This document shows, piece after piece, positions 39,580 to 52,531 of a stretch of DNA of 64,000 nucleotides. The notes beneath the pieces were generated by a model. It did no database searches and was not told the DNA's origin. It worked only from the letters and a program-made list of their open reading frames with translations. The DNA comes from Triops longicaudatus (lineage: Eukaryota; Arthropoda; Branchiopoda; Notostraca; Triopsidae): positions 1-64,000 of the forward strand of contig JAGQDJ010000146.1 of the NCBI GenBank assembly GCA_022885665.1, read 5' to 3'. How positions within the stretch are numbered: position 1 is the first letter of the stretch; every line of letters begins with the position of its first letter. The translations under genes were made by a program, and so were the position numbers.

Positions 39580-40682
39580 GCTTCACTCTGATGCGATACG
39601 CACTCGGTTATCTTGAATTTTAAAATAATTTTACACATGACCTTGACTTTTTATGATAAGCTAACTTGTTTATCTCGTAAAAACATGTCTATCTTTCTCG
39701 AGGCTATTCTTTTACTTGCGTTATTCAGCTACGGCAATGATACTAAGAGGCTTGATGGTATGCCGGAGAACAGGAGTTCACTGAACGAGTACCACACACG
39801 AAAGAGAGACTGAGAGTTACTTGAAGTACGCTTTGTATTGCACAGCCCCTAGCTCACAGCATGCGTACGCAAAGTATCAAGTAAACGCACCACCATACAA
39901 GATAGCCATTGGATGAACCAGTTCTCTCCCGCCAATGAGATAGAGGGGCATGTCGTTAGCGCGCAATACAAACAATTCGTCTGGTACCCTAGCTAATTCC
40001 AAGAGCGACATAACGTAGAAAACAAAGAACACTTTATTTCCTACTGAGTCTTAAATCTAATAGCGTGCTTGAGATCTTGGCACCCAGAGTATGCCATCTT
40101 CTACATTACTACAACAAGGCTTCTAAAAAACAATCTACAAATTATCATACAAGGCAAATGCCTAATACATTCCAAACCTTATTGCAAAAGCGTAGTCAGT
40201 CGGTTAAAGAGTTCACGTTCCATTCAAGAACTGCAACGACTCAAATTCCATATCGCAGGTTTGGCCCTTTCAAACTTTAACCGTTTATTACGGGGCATCA
40301 ACTGATTAACACAAATTTTATAAAAAACAAACTGAATGCGAGTACTTTTAAAAAAGACGTGGTATTTAGCGTGTATAGTAATGTACAGGAGAGTTTGTGT
40401 CACCAGGGCTTGAACAAAATTACGTCAATGTTAGTAAAAAGGGCGTTGCAAAAATCGGCCACTTACAATTGACTTAACTTAAGGACATAAGCGATGAGGA
40501 AAGTTCACAATTTCTTTTCTCACGCTATAATGATACCTCAAAACTTTCTGGAATTTCACAGGTGAACTGTTCCACACCTTTCTATTCTAATTCGAACATT
40601 TTTACCCGTAATTTAGCAGAAACCCCTCACAGTCGCGTAACAATCATTTTTTTTCGTGATTATTAACTAGAAATCTTCTTTT
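39580..40682. other. Intergenic between BAZ1A 3' end and CBS promoter
   Basis: Short ORFs only. An AATAAT variant polyadenylation motif occurs on the minus strand shortly after the BAZ1A stop codon. No other feature is recognised. Confidence 0.5.
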
Positions 40683-43600
40683 TCACGCTTTTGCTTTCTT
40701 GGTGGGTGCTTCTTCTGGTCGAGCGTCAATGTCAATTTTTAACTCCTTTGCTCGCTTTGCAAAGAAATTTCTCAACGAAATGCCACACCTAAGATTTTTA
40801 ATATAAAAAGCGTTAAACAATTACTAAAGCATCCATTAAGACAATAAATTAAACTTACTTATATTCATCGGTATCCTCTTTGTTGTAAACTTCGCAATTA
40901 TCAAAAACTAAATAAATATCTTCAATCATCTTAGCATTGGATGGATATTGCAGTGACTGAAGTTTGTATTTCACCGTTCCCAAGTCCATCGGTCGCTTAA
41001 TGATCGTAAAGTAGTCCGGCGCCTGGATAAGTAAAGTCCGTACAGATATTTAAAAAATAAGTGAGTAAACACGGGTTGTATTACCTCGGATTTTTTGACA
41101 GGGCGAAGGAAAGGCCAGGCATCTGGGTGTTTGACCATATCCCCAATTAGCGTTTCCATGACGGTCATGTCCAAAACTTGTTTGTCTCCCGCATAACCAT
41201 TGGTGCTCTCTATCCGCACACCTCGGCGTGCTCTACTGTTCGCAGAAGTATTCAAACTGGCATTGCTAATGTTCAGGCTTCCATTGAGGCTCCGAGTTCC
41301 GTGGCTGTGCCTCGAGGGCCGTGACGATCGTCGATTTTGTTCGCCCGAGTCCGAATCTTCTGCATTAGAAAGAGCAGAACCATTGCCAGGTGACGCAGCC
41401 GAATCTGGCATGTGAACCGAAGCCACAATTCATACGCGAAAACCAAAGCGTCAAGCGATTCACATACAAATAGATGTGATCAGCCGAAGTAAAAAAAAAA
41501 AGAAGAAAAATATAAATTAACAAAAATAATAAAAAACAAGAAGCACATGAAAATAAACAATCCAAATAATAAACAAACCATCCAAAACTTTCAAAATTTT
41601 GAAAGAGACAAAGAGTAAATTTAGGTGTGAAAGACGCACATTTTTATTCGATTAAAAAAATAACTATAGGAAAACATGTTCAGTTTTCCAAGCTTTAATA
41701 CAAGTGAAGCTACTAAGCGTTAGGAAAACAAAAAACGAAACCGAAGTGTTACCTTCCCATGCTTCGCTTTTCAGTCTTTTGGCAGCTAACGCAATCTTAT
41801 CGACAGCTTGGGTGGCGGAGCGACGTTTTCCGAGTACCACAACTCCTGCGGACGGCGTTTTCTTGTTGGAGTCTTCTTCCTCTTCCAGTTCTTCAGAATC
41901 CATTTCCTCATCATCGTCGCTGTACTTCAAAGCTTGACGCACCCGCGCCGCTTCCTTTTTCTCTACAGTTGCTACGAAGTGTGAGAGGCAAAAATGTTAA
42001 AAGGCTTTTCTAACATGAAGAATTCGTTTTACTTTTCGGTTTCGTTTTCGTCGAGTCGGGTGCCTTGCATTCAGGACACTCCCATTTACCTCGCGGTACC
42101 TTCTTTAAGGGCGGGTTCATACAATCCAAATGGTACACTCGGGGGCAAACATCACAGCAGATAACGTGACCTCCTTTACTGCACACCGCACAAGTTTCTT
42201 GATGAACTGACTCTGTTTCACTGTAAAACACAAAATGCCATGAAGTTGATCAAAACACGAACCATATAAGTAGCAAATGCTTTAAAACCGAAACACGGAA
42301 GGTTTACTTGAATAGGGCAACATTAATGATTTAGATAACACTTGTTTTCGGAGCTCTTTCGATAATTGCTTAAAAGCCTTTAAAAACCTTTTTCTTAGAC
42401 ATTTTTTTCTTCATAAGTTACAACGCCGCATTACGTTTTCTGTGTTTTACACACTGAATATTTGACTTTTGAAAACAAGGACTAGAATTCCGAAATAAAC
42501 AAACCTAGCTTCTTCATCTTGAACTTCTTCCTCTTCCTCCGCGGCTTGCTCGGGTTCATCCTCATCAGACTCTTCATAAAATACTCGTCGAAATTTTCGC
42601 GGTGTCTTAGGCTTTTCCTTAGGCCGACAATCATTGCAGAACCAATCTCCTTCAGGTACATTCTATTTTTTTTTGAGTAAATATTAATGCCTTGTAAAAA
42701 AAAATCACGCATTTAAGCAATGAAAGTACGACTAATTAAGTAAAGCTACAGGAAGGTTGAATTCCAAAGATCAACTAAAGATCAATTGAAAACTTACAAG
42801 TAGTTCTATAAGGTGAATTCCAAAACAAAAAATTTACCTTAAGAGGTGGTTTAAGACAATACATGTGATGCCCCTTGTTGCAATCATCGCATAGCAACAT
42901 CTTCTCCGGATCTCCTTTACGTCTGCAAATGCGACACCGTGCATTCATTGACGATCTACTCCACATAATGCTGTTATCTGTATGAAAAGAAAATGAGAAT
43001 AGAAGAACGAGTATTACAACAATGTTACGAGAAACTTTTGCACTCTACAAGTTATACTACTTCACATCCAGTAAAACTATTAAAAGTTTAAGATAGAAAA
43101 CCTGAGTCCACATTAAATTTTTATTACCTAAGGCTGTCAAATGAACATACAGTTGGGCAAAACTTGTGCAGCCATACAAGGACGCTTCCCAGCGCTCCAT
43201 GGCTGTTTGGGCTGCTTTGCTCTTGGTTTCTAGATAGAAAAGAATTTCGTCAGCAAATTGAGTCCAAATATCGTGAAAAGTTAGGTTAGTTATTCGCATA
43301 CCAGGTGTTGCGGACGAAGACTCGTCCACTTTCTTGACGTCTTTCTTCTTTTTCTGTTTTTCGGTCTGACCCAAGGGTTCCTGTAAGTATTTGGGCTCCA
43401 CACTCTGCGCGATTTGCAGAATGGCGCTTGCCAAGTCCCTGACTGCCTTCTTTCTGCTTTTCTCTGCTATACTTTCTTCGTCTTCCACTGGGGATGTGCT
43501 TGGAGTAATTTTCTGAAAATAAATTAATAGATACATATGTGAAAAGAAAGTACAAAATTCCTGCAAACACTAACATACCTTCACAGCAACACCCTAAAAG

Positions 43601-46600
43601 CGTGAAGATACTATATACTACGTACAAATAATTACAGTATGGGCTTTTTATACAACCTTTCGGACATTGTAAAGAAGAAAGAACGTGAATTTTAAGTGTA
43701 AAACTTCGTCTCAAATACAAGGTGGCGAAACTCACGTCATGCCATAGAAAAGATAAGAAAAACGAAAAAATTGACAAAAATATCTATTCCGATAGGGGAA
43801 AGTCGTCGAAACAATTTATGTGATGTTTATTTTAAGTAATTTATATTAAGTAACATAAAAATACCTGTGGACTGGCTGTTCGCACTTTTCCCGCCCATTT
43901 CATACTCTCGCATTGTTTATCATAGCCGCGTGCTTCAATGGCTTCTCTCCATTCTGTGCGATTCTTTACCTGCGAGAAATATATTAACTAAATTATTTGT
44001 ACAAATCTTATTTCCTCGTCTTTCATACTTTCAAGTTTCCTAAACCGCCCATAGATACTTTTTCCTCCGTTTCCAAGATCATATCCCTCAACGTCAACTC
44101 TAATACTTCATTTACGGGCGTGCCAGGTGGAAAATTCAAATTCGCATCATATTCACGCTCCTTCTTCTGCTGTCTGGATGACTTTCGTGCCTCTCCAGCC
44201 AAGTTGGGTTCCTTAACGTGAAAATAATAATTGTTAATATCATTATTATAGAAAATAAATACACTTATGCCATTTGTGATTCAAGACACTAGAAACTAAG
44301 CTCTAAATTGTAAATGCATAAAGAAAAAAACGTACTTTCGATTCGTTTAGCCGAAACGCGGGGCACTGTTTAATTGTTTCCACGATCCTTTCCTTGTCCT
44401 GTAACAAAGCCTGCTTTAATACCGATTCTCTGTAACCACGATCATTGAGTGCCGCAAGCAATCGATCCAAGTCTTCCGGCTGGTCATAAAACGCCCACTT
44501 GATCTTCGGTAAGTACGTTGTGTGTACAGGACAGGTGTTCATATCGCCAGTGCACATGCCAAAGACTCTGGGCTTCTTTCCCTCTTCTACAACCCCTTCG
44601 GCCTCCTTTTCGATTTCTTTATCTGGTTCGGACTTGAAATACTGACGAATATCGCCTTGGGAGGCGTTACTTTTGCCTGGAGGAGAAGCTAGGGGCGTAG
44701 GCGCTGGCATACACGGACCCACAAATTCATCGTCGTGTTCGACAAAGAGTCCTGGTAAGGATGTGAAGGACCAGAAACGTCGATATGAGCGATCTAAGCC
44801 TAAAGGCAGGATATGAACGCCTGGAAGGATTTTAGCAATATTCTGAAAGAGCTGCTTCTCCTTTTTAGCAACTTCTTGACGACGGCGGGCTTCTTCCTTT
44901 TCTTGGGCTAAACGTGCAGCTTCCTTCTGTTCGGCGGTCATTTTGGCTTGGTCTCCAGTGACTAATTCGTCTTCGTTTTTCAACCGGTTTCGACTCTTTT
45001 CTTCTTTGAAACGTTTCTTTTCGGATGTTTGCATCTGCTTAAGTTCGTGACGAAACGCTTGCAACTTAACGGCCTTGTCGTCAATCGTATCCCGGATTGA
45101 AACGTACGTTAGGATCTGATTGGCCAAAACGTTCAAAATCTTTAACTTATCGCCTGCAAATAAAAACGACAATTAGTACATTTTATGTTTCTTGGAAAAT
45201 AATCACAAAACAGTAGAACGCAACACACAAAAAAAATATGCCAGTACGAAAAAGAAAGAAAATAAACATACAGAATTTCCGTAAATAAGCGAATAAAAGA
45301 GAGGTATTAATTTTCTGAAAAGCTTACTCATAGATAAGCTGTAGACGCTAGTAGTAGCCAAAGCTCGGATAATCTGGGGTTCTTCCGTCCTGAATTGGAA
45401 GGCAGGGTCGTCAGCGTTGGTGTAGCCGCCCCTTTGCTGATAACGCCATTTTGCGTTTAAGTCACTGCTGGCGTTACGGACAGGTGCACTAAGCAAGTGT
45501 AACCGTAAAACTTCAGTGACAGTCAACGCATCTAGCGTAATTTTGCCCAAGGCAGTCACGGTATAACTTTGGGTTTGTAGCAGAGGCGTATCCTTGTCTT
45601 GTGTCTCCACACCGGCTTCTATGCCTTCAGCATCTAGAAAAAAAATTTAAAAAAATAAACAGGATAACTACAAAGTCAACTGAAACAATGTCGAGCCAGA
45701 TACTGAATTTTGGAAGTGAATTGGCCTAATCTAATAGACCAAAATCACAGAATGCCCAAAAAACATATAAATTTGATTACGGTAAAAATTCGCACCTTCG
45801 GAAGCGATTTTGGTTTGGCTCACTTCTTCTGCTTCCTCTTCTTGCAAGTCAAAAATGACTTTGAGCATAATTTGCAAAATTTCGCTAAGAGGACCGGCTA
45901 CTTCTTTCTCCGTAACAGCCCGTTCCAGCAATTCGTAACTAACACCTCCAGGGAAGTCATCTTTGAGGTGAAGTTCGGCTTCAAAGCAGGCAAAAAATTC
46001 CAATAGCATCACAAAATCGCCAAATAAGTGATTCGGAATTGGACAGTGCACTGGAACTGGTGTTGGCATATCCTTTAAAAATCCAGGAGATGAAAAAGAA
46101 CGTTAACAGGAAAATTCGAAATAAAAAAGTAAAAACAACGAAGTTATAACAAGCCACGAAAAGCACGACGGGTTACTTCTGGTGTAACTGAGCACGAGAG
46201 AAACTACGGTATCGAATGCAGTAGAATCTGTCTTGATTTATAAGCACGACTGTCGTTTTTTCAACTCAAGTCGCAAACTTTGTCTTCACATCCCCCTCTC
46301 GCTTTTACGTACTACTCATAAAGATATTTAACAGAAGTTGTAACCACGTCTGTCTGCTGGTTTCGTTACAAGCGGTTACAGTGCTCAATAACAAGGAAAC
46401 AAAACCGATGATCTACTTGTCTGAGGGCGGGCCACGAAAGATAAGAAAAAATGAAAATTAACTTGACCAGAGACCGAAAGTTTACTTCAAAGAAAAGAAA
46501 CCTTTAGGTTTCGTAAATACCTTAAGGTCATCGCACTCCAAATCGTCTCTAGGTTTGTTCCATTCTCTAAGATATTCAACTCGGGCGCGTTTCTCCTCTT

Positions 46601-48842
46601 TTCGCTTCTCTCTCGCTTGCCTTTTCTCTTCCAACTTTTGAGCTTTCTGTTTTTCGGCAGCGAGTTTCATTTCTTCCCGAAACTTTTCACGATTTTCCCG
46701 TATCCTGAACAACAAAAAAGTAAAATTAAATCTCAATTCCCATGATCTTTTCCTTTTTTTGATAAAACTATAACATCACACTTAACGTCCATGTAGTTTA
46801 GGATATTATTATTATAATTACCACTAATATTATAATTTTAACGGAATTCAAATTACTGTATCATTTCAGCATCCACGTCATTAGAATTTTCTGTCTTTTT
46901 CTTTGCTTTAGGTTCTCCTTTCACTGTCGGCGAGTCTTTGAAGGTTTTCGAAGAATTCAACCCTATACCGTTACTGCTCGAAGGTGTGGTTTCTGCTTGA
47001 CCACTATTGGCATTTTTGTTCTTTTTCACTGGAGGCGTGGCTGTTGTTTCCTTTGGCTTCTTTATCTGCGGCGTTCCATCAAAAGTCGGCGGTTTTCCCA
47101 CAAAAATTTGCTCATACTTTAGTGTGGGAATTTTGTATTTAGCCAATGCGCCATTCTAGGGAGAAAGTAATGTGATATTTAGAGCTACAGATTTTTTGAA
47201 TAAAGATATATTAGTGATAAACCTATTTGTTAATACAAAAAAAAGGTCAAGGGGGAACAACAGTTAAACGTACTACAAAGTCATAATCAAGTCTAAGGAT
47301 GTAAGGAATCTATTACTTTAACTAAAACAGAGGCGCTTACTTTGACAATCCAACAGCCTTGATCGCAGAATTCCATCACATGCTTCACATAGATTTTTGT
47401 TTTATCCCTTGAAAGTACGCCCTTTTCTCTCCTGATACAATCCGTTGCGACAACATGGGATTCCGACGCATTCCTGCTCGAGCCGCTGGCTTCAGGTTGT
47501 ACTTCGTAGTTAAGTAGCTCGGGAGGATAACCAAATTGATCTCTGTTGGCTATTTTGTCTTCTTTGCTTAAATCCTCACTAATTTGCACAAAGAAAGACA
47601 TTTTATACATGAGACAAACAATTTTATAATGAGATCTTACTCTGGCTCTTCAATATATTTGTCCATATTTTCTTTGGACGGCGGAATGATTTTCGTAACT
47701 TTACATCTGTGCCTGAAACAAAAGTACATGCTATAGTAACTTTTCTAAGAGCTCACGCAGCATAGGCAGTGTTTCTACTGCTGTTTACTAACCATGATAC
47801 AATAGACCCTCTATTAATAGGATGCCGGAAACAAGCGATGACCACCGCAATCTCTTTTACATAATGTACATTCCCTTTAATACAGACCCAATTGCTAAGT
47901 ACAGCGTTTCACACTATATTTTGCTTAAGACGATCCCATAAAAAATTCTTGTGCCCTTATGTAAAATGCTTAAACTGATGGCATAAACAGTTTTTCACGT
48001 TCACTTCGATCAAATTAAAAAACCCAGCACCAGTTAAAACAAAAAAACAAGAATCGTGCAATTTCACGTTAAGCTAAAATTCTTCAGACGACTTAAGGTT
48101 CAATCTGAATTAAAATTAATTTTTATTATTAGTAACTTCTACCGTCAAAAAATGTTTTAAGTTGATTAAGCCTAGGGTCTTAAGAGAGGCAGTCGTTAAA
48201 CCACCGTACTTTTACGAGAGAAAATGAGGCAAAGATCATTGTATCACGGTGGTATACGTATGGTAACCATGATAAGTTTCATACCATTTCCCATCGATAA
48301 TGGCTTCCACGGACTCAGACAAGAAATACCGGTCTTTGATAAAGAAATATACATCATCGGCGACATCATATAACTTGCCCCGGCAAGTACGGTTAGCCAA
48401 ATACAACATAGGGATTTTCGTCTAAAACAAAACATTCATTAAAATGGCATCAATTTCCATTTCTGACAATCAATCAGCTTTTTACATGTTACGTTACGTA
48501 CCTCTTTCGGGATGTCAATTATGCATCGAATGGCTTTTTGTTCACTTTCTAAGGCTTCTTGGTACGTTAAATTGGCTTTCCCGGTAAGAGAACAGGACCA
48601 AACCAAAGAATTACATAAGATGACACGTTCGAAGAAGGCACTAGAAAGTAAATACGCATAGTTAAGTTTCGATTACGTTCAGTAACTTTCCTTGTACTGT
48701 TTCCCAGTGCTATCACTGTTTTCACTTACTCATAGTCTCGAAATATTTCTTTCGTGAGTGGACAAATGAATACTTCATCATCAGGCTTGAGATTTGGAGG
48801 CGGTTTAAGCCGCTGAAAAGGTTGGCGTCGAAAAAGCGGCAT
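40683..48842 (-). CDS. Acf1: BAZ1A / ACF1, large subunit of ISWI remodelling complexes
   Basis: Partner of the ISWI ATPase in ACF/CHRAC, which space nucleosomes. 21 exons: 48842-48730, 48640-48502, 48421-48285, 47712-47641, 47578-47341, 47155-46857, 46704-46521, 46072-45796, 45633-45328, 45153-44336, 44211-44029, 43969-43865, 43512-43302, 43229-43128, 42977-42838, 42662-42505, 42220-42033, 41971-41753, 41404-41085, 41022-40859, 40788-40683; 4479 nt (1492 aa; human 1556). The N-terminal MPLFRRQPFQRLKPP opens the WAC domain. A charged helix (exon 7) precedes the DDT domain (about 400-465, GDFVMLLEFFACF). The WAKZ/WHIM region with LPLGLDRSYRRFW is in exon 10. PHD1 is in exons 15-16 (CRICRRKGDPEKMLLCDDC) and PHD2 in exon 17 (CAVCSKGGHVICCDVC). 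A C-terminal bromodomain spans exons 19-20 (WPFLRPV, then APDYFTIIKRPMDLGTV). Two PHD fingers match Drosophila Acf1; human BAZ1A has one. Confidence 0.95.
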
Positions 48843-49623
48843 GGCTACACGCGAAAATGGCTTCCCCTTGCACTCCACACGAATGCACAAGAATCTACAG
48901 TGCCTAAGACGCCAAGGAGAAACTATGAGGGAAGTGCATCGTAAATTCGAAACTTTGTGAGTTACTTACCTGTTTCTGTGCTTACGATTTGTCCACGTGT
49001 TTATAAACAAATGGTAGGTCTATCCAAAAAAATGGAGGAGAGAACTGAAAGAAACTTTCGTTAAGGAAACGCAAACTTGCGACACTCATTCCTACCAGCC
49101 ATGAACCAAGCTCTTGTCTTCTTCAGGGCCGCGGACCGCGAAAACCGTGTGCATGGCTTTGCCCGCGCCGGGCCATTGTTTATTCTGCGCTTTTCCTTGC
49201 TTTGGCGTTTTTGGGCGAAACAAATAATGCATTAAAGTCCTTGTATAATATAGTGCTTATGGTCGTTTCTTGAATATGAGAACAAACAGGACCGAAGTAA
49301 ATCCCAAATGTAATTTTTTTTCAAACACGTTTGTCCCCGCCTTGGCGAGTATAGGTCAGTGGCCGAGAGGCGGCAACGCAGCGTCATTTTTTTCTCATTT
49401 TACTGATTGGTTTAATTGTTTTGGCGCGCTATTTGCTTTGTATGGAGTAAAGGTGGCTGATTATTAAAGAGAGTTTAGCTGGTAAGTCTAGACAGAATAC
49501 CTTGTTTAATCTATTAGAGTTCAAGTTTTAAGGCTACGAACGAGTTAAAGTGCTCATGACATCCATGCATAAGCATACATGTGACATAATGTATATATTT
49601 GTTATTGTTTTAACTGTTACATC
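48843..49623. other. Upstream region of BAZ1A
   Basis: Contains a GC-richer patch at about 49120-49220 and a perfect E2F-type site, TTTGGCGCG, at 49420-49428. A non-coding 5' exon of BAZ1A may lie here; I could not define it. No other coding sequence is supported. Confidence 0.4.
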
Positions 49624-49794
49624 CAGAGGCGTCGTGCCATATGGGGCCGGGGGGGCCCGGGCCTCCCCAAAATGTTTGCCATCCTGAAAAAAGGTATAAT
49701 TTAAAACTCATTTATAACTCATTAACTCTTTTATTAAGAGAAATGCAAAATCGCCCCCCCCCCCCCCAAATTTTTGAAGTGCACGACGCCACTG
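49624..49794. mobile_element. hAT-type MITE, 171 bp
   Basis: Left end CAGAGGCGTCGTGC and right end GCACGACGCCACTG form a 14-bp terminal inverted repeat with one mismatch. Both flanks carry GTTACATC (49616-49623 and 49795-49802), a perfect 8-bp target-site duplication typical of hAT elements. The CAGNGGCG terminus is the classic hAT end. The interior is short, with G and C homopolymers including a C14 run at 49754-49767, and cannot code for a transposase. Confidence 0.92.
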
Positions 49795-49802
49795 GTTACA
49801 TC

Positions 49803-51798
49803 AACAACTATTGAAGTGAAACGATGTACAGCAACGAGCAAAGCTCACGCCGACGAAAGAAATAAAAAAAGTGCTCATGACAAAGACTTCGTAGAGTTTG
49901 CGTACAAGAAAGTTCGGACAACTTTAAGAATTTGCCCGTTTTACAGTTTTAGTTTTTATTTGAGCTTGCGTATGTAATAACGACCAGTATTATTTTCAGG
50001 AAATTGACAAGTTTATTTGCAAAAATGATTCGTTACTATATTTCTGGAATAAAAAAAATAGGTAACTATTTCGATGCCGAAGTTGACCTTAAATGCGATC
50101 ACACTGAAATGATTTAGATAGCTGATGAAATAAACTCCATTTAAATTAAGACTTAATTTGTATAACATTTTTCCCTTTTTCACAATTCTTGTGCGATTGT
50201 TTGGGCCTGGATGCGGTGTTAAACGGATGAAGGCAATTTTCACACTTGTTGGAAATAGCGCCTCTTACAACGAACGCTTCTAATGGCGAACGCCATCCAG
50301 TAACGGATAAGGTTCGTTCTACGTAACTTACTACGTACTTAATGTTTCTAATACATTACACTGTATTGTAATGTACAACAAACATTAAGTAGCTTGAAGG
50401 CTTTTTTCAGAAAACCACAACATTACATTTCAGTGTACTAGTATCAGGATTATATTTACCACTAGATTATTTTTACACGGGATTCTGTAATAACACTCCA
50501 TCTACACGTGAAAGATCTACATAGAAATTTGTGGAATTCAAATTTCTATACAAATCAAAATTTCCTAAAAATGGGGCTATCTTTCAACCGAATCCTTATC
50601 ATTCGACTAGTTTCCTATTCTTTTCAAGACGACCCACTTAACGAATAACGTCAACAGGCTTACATTGTCCTTTGTGGCGCTTGATGCGCTGCGACTGTCT
50701 AATAGAAGTGCCGCAACATGGATCGAAACTTAGATGCTTTGCGTCTCAGTAGTTTTCGCCCTTATCGCAAAATCTCGATAAAGAAAGCCCCTTATTCCCA
50801 ATATAAACAAAATTTGACAAAAGGGGGTGGGGGTGGAATCCATATGAAAATGGAGCCCTGCTCATTTGATAGGTAAAACAAACATTATTTTAACATTTCA
50901 GTTATTAAGAACTTCGAGCGTTGTTTTTGGCGACGGACTCCAATTCGAAAGAATTTTGCTGAGTTTTTGGGAAGTGTATTTATTAAGACGCAATGCTCTA
51001 AGTGCAGCAGGCGTGGTTTGGGAACGAGGTGCCACTACACAAGTCTTAAAGCGCCAAGGGGGCATTATGCTTGGACGCATTGGAAGTGCATGTTTATAGT
51101 ACATGCACAGAAAGGATTCTTGGTGCCAAGATGTGTCAGACGTGTGAACGAGTACTATGTATACCGAATATTGTAACTATATACAAAGTGCAATGTAATG
51201 TTTGTAATGTAACTATGTACATAGTGTAATAAAATTTGTATGGCACAAGTTCTACGTTTTTGTCCGATCGTTGTACATTCGCTGGTTAAACTTTAGGGCT
51301 GTGAAAAACCGCCGAAATAATTTGTTTTTAGTTAGTGTATGAGCCCAGTGTGACACTGGGCAACAAAAAATTTAGATCAGACTCATCAGTTGCTCCCCTC
51401 CACGGAAATCTTTAGTAAAAGGCGAAAGATTTATCCGCTTGTTGAAGGGAAGCCAGAGTTATTGTTAGTTGGTTCGCCATACCTTTAGGTGAAATTCGCG
51501 TCATTTATAGGCCTCTCCCTACAAATTTCGAGGATTTTCTTTTGACAAACAATTTATTTTTTTAACCAAAAATAAAGTTAGGCTATTTTCAATTAACCTA
51601 AACAGCGAAAACATTTCTGCTAGTAAATGTTTTATTTTCTTTATCATTCTAGTAAAGTTTTTACGGTTTTGGCAATAAAGCTATTTCCCAATTCGCAGTT
51701 CGCAGCCATGGTCACATAGCAAGTAACGCCCTTGGAGTGGAAAGGCATTTACTAATTGGCTCATGAATGGGTCGAGTCGGTCGTCCGAATCAATAAAT
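49803..51798. other. Intergenic, AT-rich
   Basis: No gene recognised; overlapping short ORFs near 50866-51176 have no known features. The segment holds the perfect palindrome at 51343-51361 and, next to the (AAT)n tract, a non-repetitive piece that could be the 3' end of a non-LTR retrotransposon. Confidence 0.45.
51343..51361. repeat. 19-bp perfect palindrome
   Basis: GCCCAGTGTGACACTGGGC: two 9-bp arms around a single central G. It could form a tight hairpin or be a dyad-symmetric binding site. It lies far from any gene start. Confidence 0.7.
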
Positions 51799-52531
<733 letters not shown>

